16,941 nt of DNA from Bacteroidota bacterium (lineage in GTDB: Bacteria; Bacteroidota; Ignavibacteria; Tepidaquicellales; Tepidaquicellaceae). Both the position numbers and the translations under genes were made by a program. Where the stretch lies: assembly GCA_023429265.1 (NCBI GenBank), contig JAEYVS010000044.1:1-16941 (forward strand), read 5' to 3'. Positions 8,050 to 14,881 of the stretch are shown one piece after another (position 1 is the stretch's first letter; every line of letters begins with the position of its first letter). Below the pieces are notes generated by a model, which was not told where the DNA came from, searched no databases, and saw nothing but the letters and a program-made list of their open reading frames with translations.

Positions 8050-9396
8050 TTAGTATGATAAAACACCTAAGTAATAGTCTATCTGTCTTTGAGCAAATAG
8101 AAAATTATAAATGGCATTACTTTGCTGTATCCTTAGATTATTCAATGAAGTTGTTGCAGTCTGGACTTCAAGAATAGTACCCAATCCAACCCTGTAATTT
8201 TCCTCAGCCAGCAATTTATCTTGTTCAGCAGATCTAATGCTTCTGTCGAGTATCTCAGCTTGCTTATAAGCCGTTTCCAGGTCCATCACAGCCTTTTTTA
8301 CTTCCGCATATATCCTTACCTCCAGGAATGATAATTCTTCCTGTCTTTGACGAATGTTTACTTCAGCTATTTCTTTGGTACTTTTTAAGTCAAAACCGAT
8401 AAATATTGGATATGATATGGTGATTCCGTATGATGCAACCCGTGTATTGGTAACCTCATCTAAGGCGGTACCGGAAAGATTGAAATCCCCAAAGGCAGAA
8501 ACAGTGGGGAAATATAAGCTTCTTTCTGCGATATCAAGATCTATTCTACGTGTATTAATATCCTGGATCAGTGCCTTGTAATCATACCTATTGTCTACAG
8601 CTCTGTTTACCAGGGCATCTGTATTTGAATAATTATCAAGTGTCGTTCTAAGCTCGGCTACAGTAATATTAGTATTTATGCCGCTTGCGCTCAAGCCTAT
8701 TTCTTTATTAATGTCATCGTTCATTGAAAGCAGAAGATCTACTTTTGATTTTTCATATTCATTCAGGGAAATCTCAAGTGTCAACTCATTCTGAGCAACC
8801 TGAACCTCCTGCCTGTAAACATCAGCCAAAGTTGACCGTCCGGCATCCATAAAGGCGCGAATTCTTTCAAGCTGAGCCTGGGATTCTGCCAGATTGTCCC
8901 GGTTAATTATAACTTCCTGCTCCTTCTTTAGAGCATCGAAGTAATTGAAATTAACGTTTAAAGCTACTTCCCTTTTGGCATATTCAAGGTCAAGCCTAAG
9001 CTTAGTATAATTTGATTCATTAAGATCTACAGACCTGAAATTAGTAAAGCCATTAAAGAGAGTAAGCTGTGAGTTTAGCCTTAAATTGAAATTATCGGAC
9101 GTTGTATTCTGGTCACCGATTGGTATGGGTACACCATTCTGGAAAATAACCCCACCTTTAGAAAAGGTATGGTTTCGCGTCCAACCCCCGCTGAATGTCA
9201 ATGAGGGAAATATATCCCCCTCAACAGATTCAGTCGTGTATCCCTGAATAGCGAGGCTGTTTTCTATTGATTCTACATTAATATTATTTTGAACACCAAT
9301 CCTTACTGCTTCATTGAGATCAATAATCTCCTGCGAATATGAGTGTTTATGAAATGCAAACAACAATGCCGCAAGTATTAATACTTTCTTTGCCAT
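8050..9396 (-). CDS. TolC-family outer membrane efflux protein (first gene of operon)
   Basis: A 448-residue outer-membrane channel. A short signal peptide (about 1-21, 'KKVLILAALLFAF' core, probable cleavage after the Ser of 'SYS') is followed by two OEP repeats of alternating beta-strand and long helical hairpins. The pattern 'DLNEAVRIGVQNN' at the N terminus, the helical 'RIRAFMDAGRSTLADVYRQEVQVAQNEL' region and the second-repeat 'AEENYRVGLGTILEVQTA' are typical of TolC proteins. It is the promoter-proximal gene of the five-gene efflux operon, so channel, adaptor, ATPase and two permeases are made together. No Shine-Dalgarno is visible ahead of the ATG; the upstream 230 bases are shared with divergent queD. 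The exported substrate (drug, lipid, peptide or other) cannot be read from the sequence. Confidence 0.93.
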   Translation of the reverse strand: MAKKVLILAALLFAFHKHSYSQEIIDLNEAVRIGVQNNINVESIENSLAIQGYTTESVEGDIFPSLTFSGGWTRNHTFSKGGVIFQNGVPIPIGDQNTTSDNFNLRLNSQLTLFNGFTNFRSVDLNESNYTKLRLDLEYAKREVALNVNFNYFDALKKEQEVIINRDNLAESQAQLERIRAFMDAGRSTLADVYRQEVQVAQNELTLEISLNEYEKSKVDLLLSMNDDINKEIGLSASGINTNITVAELRTTLDNYSNTDALVNRAVDNRYDYKALIQDINTRRIDLDIAERSLYFPTVSAFGDFNLSGTALDEVTNTRVASYGITISYPIFIGFDLKSTKEIAEVNIRQRQEELSFLEVRIYAEVKKAVMDLETAYKQAEILDRSIRSAEQDKLLAEENYRVGLGTILEVQTATTSLNNLRIQQSNAIYNFLFAQRQIDYYLGVLSY

Positions 9397-9423
9397 CGAA
9401 AAAGATTTTAATAGTTTGGAATC

Positions 9424-9434
9424 CCGATAATCGG
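9424..9434. promoter_or_regulatory. Short perfect palindrome upstream of the efflux operon
   Basis: CCGAT-A-ATCGG is a perfect 5-bp inverted repeat with a 1-base centre, 27 bases upstream of the tolC-like start codon. It is GC-rich compared with the AT-rich surroundings. A second short inverted repeat (CAGTTT-AAA-AAACTG, 9456-9470) lies a little further upstream. Either could be a repressor site or a small RNA stem in the efflux mRNA leader. There is no regulator gene in the window to pair it with, and an 11-bp palindrome can occur by chance. Confidence 0.25.
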
Positions 9435-9512
9435 CTTAATAAGTAAGAATATAAACAGTTTAAAAAACTGAAAATATGTAAAAATTATTTATATTCCATA
9501 CCCGGCACCTGT

Positions 9513-9520
9513 ATATTTGA
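9513..9520 (+). promoter_or_regulatory. Candidate Bacteroidota-type -7 promoter box for queD
   Basis: TATATTTG matches the TAnnTTTG -7 consensus known for the primary sigma factor of Bacteroidota. It lies in the divergent tolC/queD intergenic region and would give a leader of about 100 bases before the queD start at 9627. No convincing TTG or TTTG -33 element is seen at the expected distance, and it is uncertain whether this organism uses that consensus. Confidence 0.25.
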
Positions 9521-9626
9521 CGAAAAAGTTCCCCGAAGGTTGCACAATCCCGATGCATCTATTTGAATTAAGACATATATAATGTTAATGATTTTAATTA
9601 TTTTCATTATCAATAAACCTGAAATA

Positions 9627-10034
9627 ATGATATACATTACCAGAAAAGAACACTTTTCGTCCGCTCATAAATTAAACAACAACATCCTTTCGGAAGCAGA
9701 AAACAAGGAAATCTACGGAAAATGCAATGATTTTCATGGGCATAATTATTATCTGGAAGTAACTTTGAAAGGTACTCCCGATCCTGACAGCGGTTATGTA
9801 ATGGACCTCAAAAAGCTCAAAAGGATAATCCAAACTGAAATATTGGAAAAAGTAGACCACAAATACCTTAATGATCTGGACATATTCAAAGATACAATTC
9901 CAACTACCGAAAGAATGGCAATAGTTTTCTGGAATCTGCTGGAGAGTAAAGTGAAAAGTGACAATGCACGGCTATATTCAGTGAAGCTTTACGAAACAGC
10001 AAAGAACTATGTAGAATACCTGGGAGAAGAATAA
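9627..10034 (+). CDS. queD: 6-carboxytetrahydropterin synthase (QueD/PTPS family)
   Basis: A 135-residue enzyme of the 6-pyruvoyltetrahydropterin synthase family. The QueD branch converts dihydroneopterin triphosphate to 6-carboxytetrahydropterin, the first committed step toward the queuosine precursor preQ0. Zinc ligands are His14 ('SSAHKL') and His37/His39 ('FHGHNY'). The catalytic Cys33 sits in a C-x3-HGH pattern ('CNDFHGH'), the spacing associated with QueD rather than the longer spacing of biopterin-type enzymes. Asp77-His78 ('VDHKYLND') and the pterin-binding Glu123 ('KLYETAKNYVEY') are present. An in-frame ATG at 9582 would add 15 hydrophobic residues, but family homology begins at 'MIYITRKEHFSSAH', so 9627 is chosen. 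Other queuosine genes (queC, queE, queF) are not nearby, so the pathway assignment rests on the motif alone. An RNA methyltransferase gene follows 8 bases later. Confidence 0.88.
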   Translation: MIYITRKEHFSSAHKLNNNILSEAENKEIYGKCNDFHGHNYYLEVTLKGTPDPDSGYVMDLKKLKRIIQTEILEKVDHKYLNDLDIFKDTIPTTERMAIVFWNLLESKVKSDNARLYSVKLYETAKNYVEYLGEE

Positions 10035-10042
10035 TAGAATAA

Positions 10043-10816
10043 TTGACGAAAGCCGAACTAAAATATTATCAATCTTTAAACAAAAAGAAAACACGTGAAG
10101 AAGAAGGAAAATTTCTTATTGAAGGAGAGCATTTAATCGAGGAAGCAATGTCATCAAAGTTTTATTCCGAGTCAATAGAGCGAATATTTATCAGGAATAA
10201 CTTTGATAATAAAACCTTACTGGATCAGATACAGACTTCCCGCATTAAGCAGGATGTTTTAGATACTAAAGCATTTGAAAAACTTTCTGAAACAAAGACA
10301 CCACAGGGAATAATTGGAGTTGTAAATATTCCTGATATTGATGAAAATATTTCCGGGAACCTGGTGATAGCTCTTGATAATCTCAATGATCCGGGTAATC
10401 TGGGTACTATCCTCAGAACAGCTTATTGGTTTGATGTTTCTTATGTAGTTCTAAGCAATAATTCCGTCGATATACATAATCCTAAAGTCCTGCGCGGATC
10501 GCAGGGAGCAGTCTTTAATATTCCCATTCTACAAAACATTGATCTCGGAGAATACCTCGATAAAAAACACATTGAAGGATGGAAGATAATTCTCACATCG
10601 CTTGATTCGCCAAACTATCTCGAGGATTTAAGTTTCAGTAATAGCGATAAAATCATATTTGTATTTGGAAACGAAGCGGCCGGGATCTCCGAAAATATAC
10701 TCGGCGATCAAAGATTCAAAAAAGTTAAGATAAGATCTTATTCTGATTGCGAATCGCTTAATGTTGGAATTTCGGCAGGGATTGTTTTAAATGAGTACCG
10801 CTCCCGCGTGAAATAA
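10043..10816 (+). CDS. SpoU/TrmH family RNA 2'-O-methyltransferase (TTG start)
   Basis: A 257-residue SPOUT-class methyltransferase that uses S-adenosylmethionine to methylate a ribose 2'-OH in rRNA or tRNA. The N-terminal substrate-binding domain (about 5-95) starts with the family pattern 'YYQSLNKKKTREEEGKFLIEGEHLIEEA'-like region (residues 8-35). The catalytic domain carries motif 1 'NLNDPGNLGTILRTA' (113-127, with conserved Asn and Arg125), motif 2 'FGNEAAGIS' (208-216) and motif 3 'ESLNVGISAGIVLNEYR' (237-253), which form the trefoil knot. The residues before motif 3 ('IRSYSDC') lack the usual Ile-Pro-Met. A TTG at 10043 is the only start that keeps the N-terminal conserved region; the first in-frame ATG is near codon 36. 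Eight bases separate it from queD, so they probably share a transcript. The rRNA/tRNA target cannot be fixed. Confidence 0.9.
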   Translation: MTKAELKYYQSLNKKKTREEEGKFLIEGEHLIEEAMSSKFYSESIERIFIRNNFDNKTLLDQIQTSRIKQDVLDTKAFEKLSETKTPQGIIGVVNIPDIDENISGNLVIALDNLNDPGNLGTILRTAYWFDVSYVVLSNNSVDIHNPKVLRGSQGAVFNIPILQNIDLGEYLDKKHIEGWKIILTSLDSPNYLEDLSFSNSDKIIFVFGNEAAGISENILGDQRFKKVKIRSYSDCESLNVGISAGIVLNEYRSRVK

Positions 10817-10829
10817 ATTTTTCACGCGG
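10804..10829. terminator. Strong hairpin between convergent methyltransferase and helicase genes
   Basis: A perfect 10-bp inverted repeat (CCGCGTGAAA ... TTTCACGCGG) with a 6-base loop. The left arm holds the last codons of the methyltransferase and its TAA stop begins the loop. It sits between two convergent genes whose stops are 27 bases apart, the usual place for a bidirectional terminator. Neither strand has a proper T-run after the stem, so it may act as a weak terminator or as an mRNA 3'-end stabiliser. Confidence 0.5.
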
Positions 10830-10843
10830 ATGCTATAAATTTA

Positions 10844-12427
10844 TTATTGCTTTGCATTTGCAGGTTCTACAAAGACATTCTTACCTTTCATTCTTGCCTT
10901 ATTCATAGAGATTAACGCCTTATCTACGTATTTAGCTTCTATTTCAACGAAGCTAAATTTATCAAAAATATCGATGGCACCTACTGCCTTACCGGGCATT
11001 CCGACTTCCCCGGAAAATGCACCTACAAGGTCTTTGGGCTGGATACTTTGCTTTTTTCCAAGGTTGACGAATAAACGTACCATACCCGAACCGTTTCTTT
11101 GCTCAGGCTTAGCCTTTTCCTCTTCCTTATTGGATTCGCCCTCAAGAAGTATTTTTAATAATCCAGTTGCTATCTCAGCTGACGTGTAATCTTCACTTAA
11201 GAGCTTATCCAGAATTTCTCTGTACTTTGGCAGATCTTTTCCTTCGTCGATGATCTCTTTTATCTCGCTGATTATTTCATTAGTTCGTATCATTTCCACA
11301 TCCTTGATGGATGGAATGCCTTGCCTGTGTATTTTGGTCTTAGTGTATTTTTCTATGTCCCTGATCTTAAAAATATCCTTACCCGTCACAAAAGTAAATG
11401 CCTGCCCTGACCTTCCGGCTCTGGCTGTCCGCCCTATGCGGTGTACATAATACTCAATGTCCTGCGGCAGGTCATAATTAAATACTGCATCTATCTCATC
11501 AACATCTATCCCTCTTGCAGCTACGTCGGTAGCTATCAGAATATCAATGTCACCCGAGCGGAATTTTGCCATCACCTTATCTCTAACCTGCTGCCTGAGA
11601 TCACCGTGAAGGCCTTCCGCAAAGTAACCCCTTGCCTGTAGATGGGAAACCAGCTTATCTACTCCCCTTTTTGTATTACAAAAAACAATTGAAAGCTCGG
11701 GGTCGTGGATATCGATCAGTCTCGTTAGAACCTCAAGCTTCATATTAGGCTTTACTTCCATATAATACTGATTGATATTTGGCACTGTAAGTTCTTTTGG
11801 AACTACCTTTACCATTTCAGCCTTAGTCAGGTATTTTTTTGAAAGCTCTAATATTGCTTTTGGCATGGTTGCGGAAAACAGAACAGTCTGTCTATCCTTT
11901 GGTGTGGATTTCAGGATAAACTCAATATCATCTCTGAATCCCATATCGAGCATTTCATCAGCCTCATCCAATACTACCGTACTCACATTATCCAGTTTAA
12001 TGGTCTTTCTCATAAGATGGTCTTTGAGTCTTCCGGGAGTAGCAATTATAATCTGAACAGTTCCGGCTCTCAAAGCCTTTATCTGTCTGTCTATTGGCTG
12101 ACCACCATAGATCGGAAGCTCGTGAATGCCCTTTTTGTATTTAAGGAGTTCACTTAGCTCCTCTGCGACCTGTATGGATAATTCTCTTGTAGGGCAAAGG
12201 ATTAATGCCTGTATTGATTTACTACCTGTGACTTTTTCTATGATTGGAATTCCAAACGATGACGTTTTGCCTGTTCCTGTCTGTGCCTGCCCTATTACAT
12301 CCCTACCCTCGAGTAAAAGTGGAATTGCCTGTGACTGAATCGGTGTAGCTTCTTCATATCCCATTTCTGCTATTGCCTTTAAAACGTCCGCTGATAACTT
12401 TAATTCTTCAAACCTAACTGTGTTCAT
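10844..12427 (-). CDS. deaD: DEAD-box ATP-dependent RNA helicase with DbpA-type RNA-binding domain
   Basis: A 527-residue DeaD/CsdA-like helicase that unwinds RNA duplexes, probably in ribosome assembly and RNA decay, often cold-induced (family knowledge). Two RecA-like domains carry all motifs: Phe6 and 'TPIQ' (28-31) of the Q motif, motif I 'AQTGTGKT' (48-55), Ia 'PTRELS' (79-84), 'TPGR' (130-133), II 'DEAD' (154-157), III 'SAT' (185-187), 'ATDVAARGIDVD' (299-310) and VI 'HRIGRTAR' (329-336). After an alpha-helical linker with a charged patch (about 430-446) comes a DbpA-type RNA-binding fold (about 449-523, 'RLFVNLGKKQSI' through 'GKNVFVEPA'), as in DeaD and DbpA. The ATG places the Q motif correctly. 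No Shine-Dalgarno lies close to the start. A hairpin followed by a T-rich tract lies 17 bases upstream in the presumed leader, a possible control element. Another DbpA-domain helicase subtype is possible. Confidence 0.93.
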   Translation of the reverse strand: MNTVRFEELKLSADVLKAIAEMGYEEATPIQSQAIPLLLEGRDVIGQAQTGTGKTSSFGIPIIEKVTGSKSIQALILCPTRELSIQVAEELSELLKYKKGIHELPIYGGQPIDRQIKALRAGTVQIIIATPGRLKDHLMRKTIKLDNVSTVVLDEADEMLDMGFRDDIEFILKSTPKDRQTVLFSATMPKAILELSKKYLTKAEMVKVVPKELTVPNINQYYMEVKPNMKLEVLTRLIDIHDPELSIVFCNTKRGVDKLVSHLQARGYFAEGLHGDLRQQVRDKVMAKFRSGDIDILIATDVAARGIDVDEIDAVFNYDLPQDIEYYVHRIGRTARAGRSGQAFTFVTGKDIFKIRDIEKYTKTKIHRQGIPSIKDVEMIRTNEIISEIKEIIDEGKDLPKYREILDKLLSEDYTSAEIATGLLKILLEGESNKEEEKAKPEQRNGSGMVRLFVNLGKKQSIQPKDLVGAFSGEVGMPGKAVGAIDIFDKFSFVEIEAKYVDKALISMNKARMKGKNVFVEPANAKQ

Positions 12428-12443
12428 TAACTATAATTAATTT

Positions 12444-12476
12444 AAAAAGAAAAAACCTCCAAAATCCCGGAGGTTT
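12444..12476 (-). terminator. Terminator-like hairpin in presumed leader of the DEAD-box gene
   Basis: Read on the minus strand, an 8-bp stem (AAACCTCC paired with GGAGGTTT; arms at 12469-12476 and 12453-12460) with an 8-base loop is followed by TTTCTTTTT (12452-12444), the layout of an intrinsic terminator. It ends only 17 bases before the helicase ATG. Since a promoter cannot fit in that gap, a promoter for the helicase must lie upstream of the hairpin, making this a candidate attenuator. The plain alternative is that it is the second of two tandem terminators of the upstream BNR gene, with read-through. Confidence 0.6.
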
Positions 12477-12540
12477 AATAACTGTATCAAAATAATACGT
12501 TTTTAAGATACATATATTATTTAACATTAAATAGATAAAT

Positions 12541-12570
12541 AAAAAAACCCCCTGTTTCAGGGGGTTTTTT
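12541..12570 (-). terminator. Intrinsic terminator after the BNR/T9SS gene (bidirectional shape)
   Basis: A 7-bp GC-rich stem (CCCCCTG / CAGGGGG, arms 12548-12554 and 12558-12564) with a TTT loop is flanked by an A-run on the left and a T-run on the right. On the minus strand it follows the BNR gene stop by 22 bases and ends in a run of seven T's. The symmetric flanks would also let it stop plus-strand transcripts. Confidence 0.9.
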
Positions 12571-12592
12571 ATAAAACTTAGATATTTGAAAA

Positions 12593-14626
12593 TTACTTAA
12601 TTAAAAGCATTTTTCTTGTAGCAGTAAAGAATTCCGTTTCAAGCTTATAGTAATATACGCCTGAAGCTAATCCATTTCCGTCGAAATCAACATTGTAAAT
12701 ACCTGCATTTTGTGAGCCGATATTATATAGTTTTACTCTTTCGCCTGCGCCGTTATACACAGTCAGTTTAACCGATGTATTTTTAGCAAGGGTATAGGTT
12801 ATTTTAGTTGTCGGATTGAATGGATTTGGGTAATTCTGCAAAAGATCAAACTTAGCAGGAACGTTTGTCTCGTTTCCGGTAATTGACGAAACTGTACTCG
12901 AAGCATAAATAACTTTTGTTCTTCTGTGAACAGGTGTACCGTTTGGACCTTCAGCAATAACAGTTACTGTATAAGCTCCGGGCGTAAGATTATTCGCAGT
13001 TAATCTAACATACCTTGTTCCCGTAGGTGAAGGAAGAATATTTCCACTTGGGTAAGATATGGTTAAACTGGCACCCGGGTTTGGACTTACTGTAGCACTG
13101 AATTTAACTGTATCGGTATATAATTTTACAGCCGGAATGTCTGCTATTAAATCTATGTGACCGCTCACTGAATTAAGACTATCTGTTATTGAAGAAAGTT
13201 TATATGCAAAATCAGGGAAATAGGAACCCATATTCTGATAGTTACAATTTCTTGGGTCATACCATACAGCATATCCAACTTTTTCATTTGCTGTCATAGC
13301 ATCATAATCACCTCTGTAACAGTTTTGATTAGGACCACAAGCAGGACATGGATAAGTCCATGATGCATTTGATATTCTTTGATTTGGGGCGAAAGTTTGA
13401 CCGCCATCCGTAGAATAAGTTGCCCATACTCCGGTTTGATACGTTGCAGGATTTTCCCTTGTATCGTACCACTTTATGTAAAGCTTTCCTGTTTCTTTTT
13501 CACACCATATTGCAGGAAACCATTGATCACTTGCAGTAGGATTTGCATTATCGTTTACAATAATGGGACTTGACCAGGTCGAGCCCATATTATCACTGTA
13601 TTGGAGGAAAATGTCAGGTTTGTTTCCGTTTCCAACAGGTCTGTTAGATGCATAAACGAGATAAGCTCTTCCTCTATGAGGACCATAGCTATTGTCCATT
13701 GCGATCATCGGATAAGGTCTGGTTCGAGCATTATTAATTACATTTCTTCCGGCAGAATTCAATGTGCCGACATAACCGGCTACATTTAAGCTGGACACCT
13801 GTGTAAAATTTGCACCGCCATTTGTGGAACGATGGAATGTATAAGTTACATTAGAACTGGTACCGGTATTTGTAACATATAAAACACATCCGCCCTGTGT
13901 TGCTCCGTTTGGACCAACTGCTATCATAACACCGGGGATATTGTTAGAAGCTGTATAAGTTTGTGCCCAGGTAGTACCTCCATTGGTTGAGCGGGTAAAA
14001 GGTCCTGTACCTCCACTGCCTGTTATTGCAGCATAAAGATAACCACCATAAGGACCGTTTGATTGATCTACTGCAAGAGTATTTCTATCGACACCGGCAA
14101 CTGACAATACCGGGGCTGTCCAGGTATTTCCGTTGTTAGTGGATTCATAAATATACTGTCCGTTTACACCGGATGCATAATATAATACACCATTACTGTC
14201 ATATGCAGTCCATGGATCACAACACGTACTAGGATGATATGAAGGATTTACTTCCTGCCAGTCAAGACCGTTTGTTGTATTATATGCGTCCTGAGCAGCT
14301 GCAGAACTTGAATTTACACCAAAAAATAACCATTTAGGATTTCTTGGGTTTGTTGCCATATGCTGTTCTGCATTTGAAAAGCCAATATCAAAATTATCAA
14401 AACCCTGAGCATCAGTTATAACATCCAGTTCACCGTCGTGATGCATGTGTTGTGATAATTCATATGACTCTTTGGTTGGTCTGTCCAACAATGGATCATT
14501 ATCATTAAAGATCCACTGGTTTCCATCACCTTGTCCTTGTAATAATATAAAGCCCCCCATAACAAATACTATAAGTACAAGGTTACGCCCTAAAGCGCTT
14601 TTAAAAAATTTGGGGAAATTATTCAT
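12593..14626 (-). CDS. Secreted BNR/Asp-box (sialidase-like propeller) protein with T9SS sorting domain
   Basis: A 677-residue exported protein. A basic N terminus ('KFFKSALGRN') and hydrophobic core (15-29) form the signal peptide. The central part (about 80-480) has several Asp boxes of the sialidase/BNR type: 'STNNGNTW' (162-169), 'STNGGTTW' (213-220), 'STNGGANF' (267-274), 'YSDNMGSTW' (343-351) and 'YSTDGGQTF' (404-412), pointing to a beta-propeller. The active-site residues of true sialidases cannot be confirmed, so no enzyme activity is claimed. A Cys cluster, 'CPACGPNQNC' (427-436) plus Cys461 and Cys135-136, may form disulfides. An Ig-like segment (about 490-575) precedes a T9SS type A sorting domain (about 594-677) with 'NYPNPFNPTTKITY' and 'SGVYYYKL', which directs export across the outer membrane. 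A good Shine-Dalgarno supports this start. A terminator follows it. Confidence 0.92.
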   Translation of the reverse strand: MNNFPKFFKSALGRNLVLIVFVMGGFILLQGQGDGNQWIFNDNDPLLDRPTKESYELSQHMHHDGELDVITDAQGFDNFDIGFSNAEQHMATNPRNPKWLFFGVNSSSAAAQDAYNTTNGLDWQEVNPSYHPSTCCDPWTAYDSNGVLYYASGVNGQYIYESTNNGNTWTAPVLSVAGVDRNTLAVDQSNGPYGGYLYAAITGSGGTGPFTRSTNGGTTWAQTYTASNNIPGVMIAVGPNGATQGGCVLYVTNTGTSSNVTYTFHRSTNGGANFTQVSSLNVAGYVGTLNSAGRNVINNARTRPYPMIAMDNSYGPHRGRAYLVYASNRPVGNGNKPDIFLQYSDNMGSTWSSPIIVNDNANPTASDQWFPAIWCEKETGKLYIKWYDTRENPATYQTGVWATYSTDGGQTFAPNQRISNASWTYPCPACGPNQNCYRGDYDAMTANEKVGYAVWYDPRNCNYQNMGSYFPDFAYKLSSITDSLNSVSGHIDLIADIPAVKLYTDTVKFSATVSPNPGASLTISYPSGNILPSPTGTRYVRLTANNLTPGAYTVTVIAEGPNGTPVHRRTKVIYASSTVSSITGNETNVPAKFDLLQNYPNPFNPTTKITYTLAKNTSVKLTVYNGAGERVKLYNIGSQNAGIYNVDFDGNGLASGVYYYKLETEFFTATRKMLLIK

Positions 14627-14630
14627 TGTT

Positions 14631-14636
14631 CTCCTT
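14631..14636 (-). promoter_or_regulatory. Shine-Dalgarno of the BNR/T9SS gene
   Basis: AAGGAG on the minus strand, four bases before the ATG at 14626. Most other genes in the window lack a visible Shine-Dalgarno, so this one stands out. It supports the chosen start and suggests efficient translation of this secreted protein. Confidence 0.7.
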
Positions 14637-14688
14637 TCAATGGTTTTTCCAATGATTTAGAACAATTAAGGAATCCATTAACTAAAAA

Positions 14689-14745
14689 TAGTTGACAAAA
14701 TTAGTTAACAAATTACGCCATTAATTGTTTAAGTTAGTTGACAAA
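14689..14745 (+). repeat. Three copies of an 11-bp TAGTTGACAAA element in a divergent promoter region
   Basis: TAGTTGACAAA occurs at 14689-14699 and 14735-14745, with a one-mismatch copy (TAGTTAACAAA) at 14702-14712. The copies lie between two divergent T9SS cargo genes. Each perfect copy contains TTGACA, identical to a sigma-70 -35 box. TATTTA at 14761-14766 is a passable -10, 17 bases after the third copy. The repeats could be overlapping -35 boxes or binding sites of a regulator shared by both genes. The 255-base region is otherwise AT-rich with nothing else clear. Confidence 0.5.
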
Positions 14746-14881
14746 GGGTTTATTTAAACTTATTTAGGTTAAAATATTGTTTCAAAAAGAGTAAGTCAAT
14801 GAAATTTACCGAATACAGGATTAAACATTTTAATTTACAAATTAACATAAATTTATTATCTTATGTTTACCTATATTTAAA

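Noticed and set aside
9582..9626. Earlier ATG of queD giving a 15-residue hydrophobic extension that could be read as a signal peptide
   Set aside because: QueD-family enzymes are cytoplasmic and homology begins at the ATG at 9627; the extension has no basic N terminus or cleavage site and reads as AT-rich leader.
12593..14626. Annotation of the BNR protein as a sialidase enzyme
   Set aside because: Asp boxes alone mark a propeller fold; I could not identify the arginine triad, Tyr/Glu pair and Asp expected of an active sialidase.
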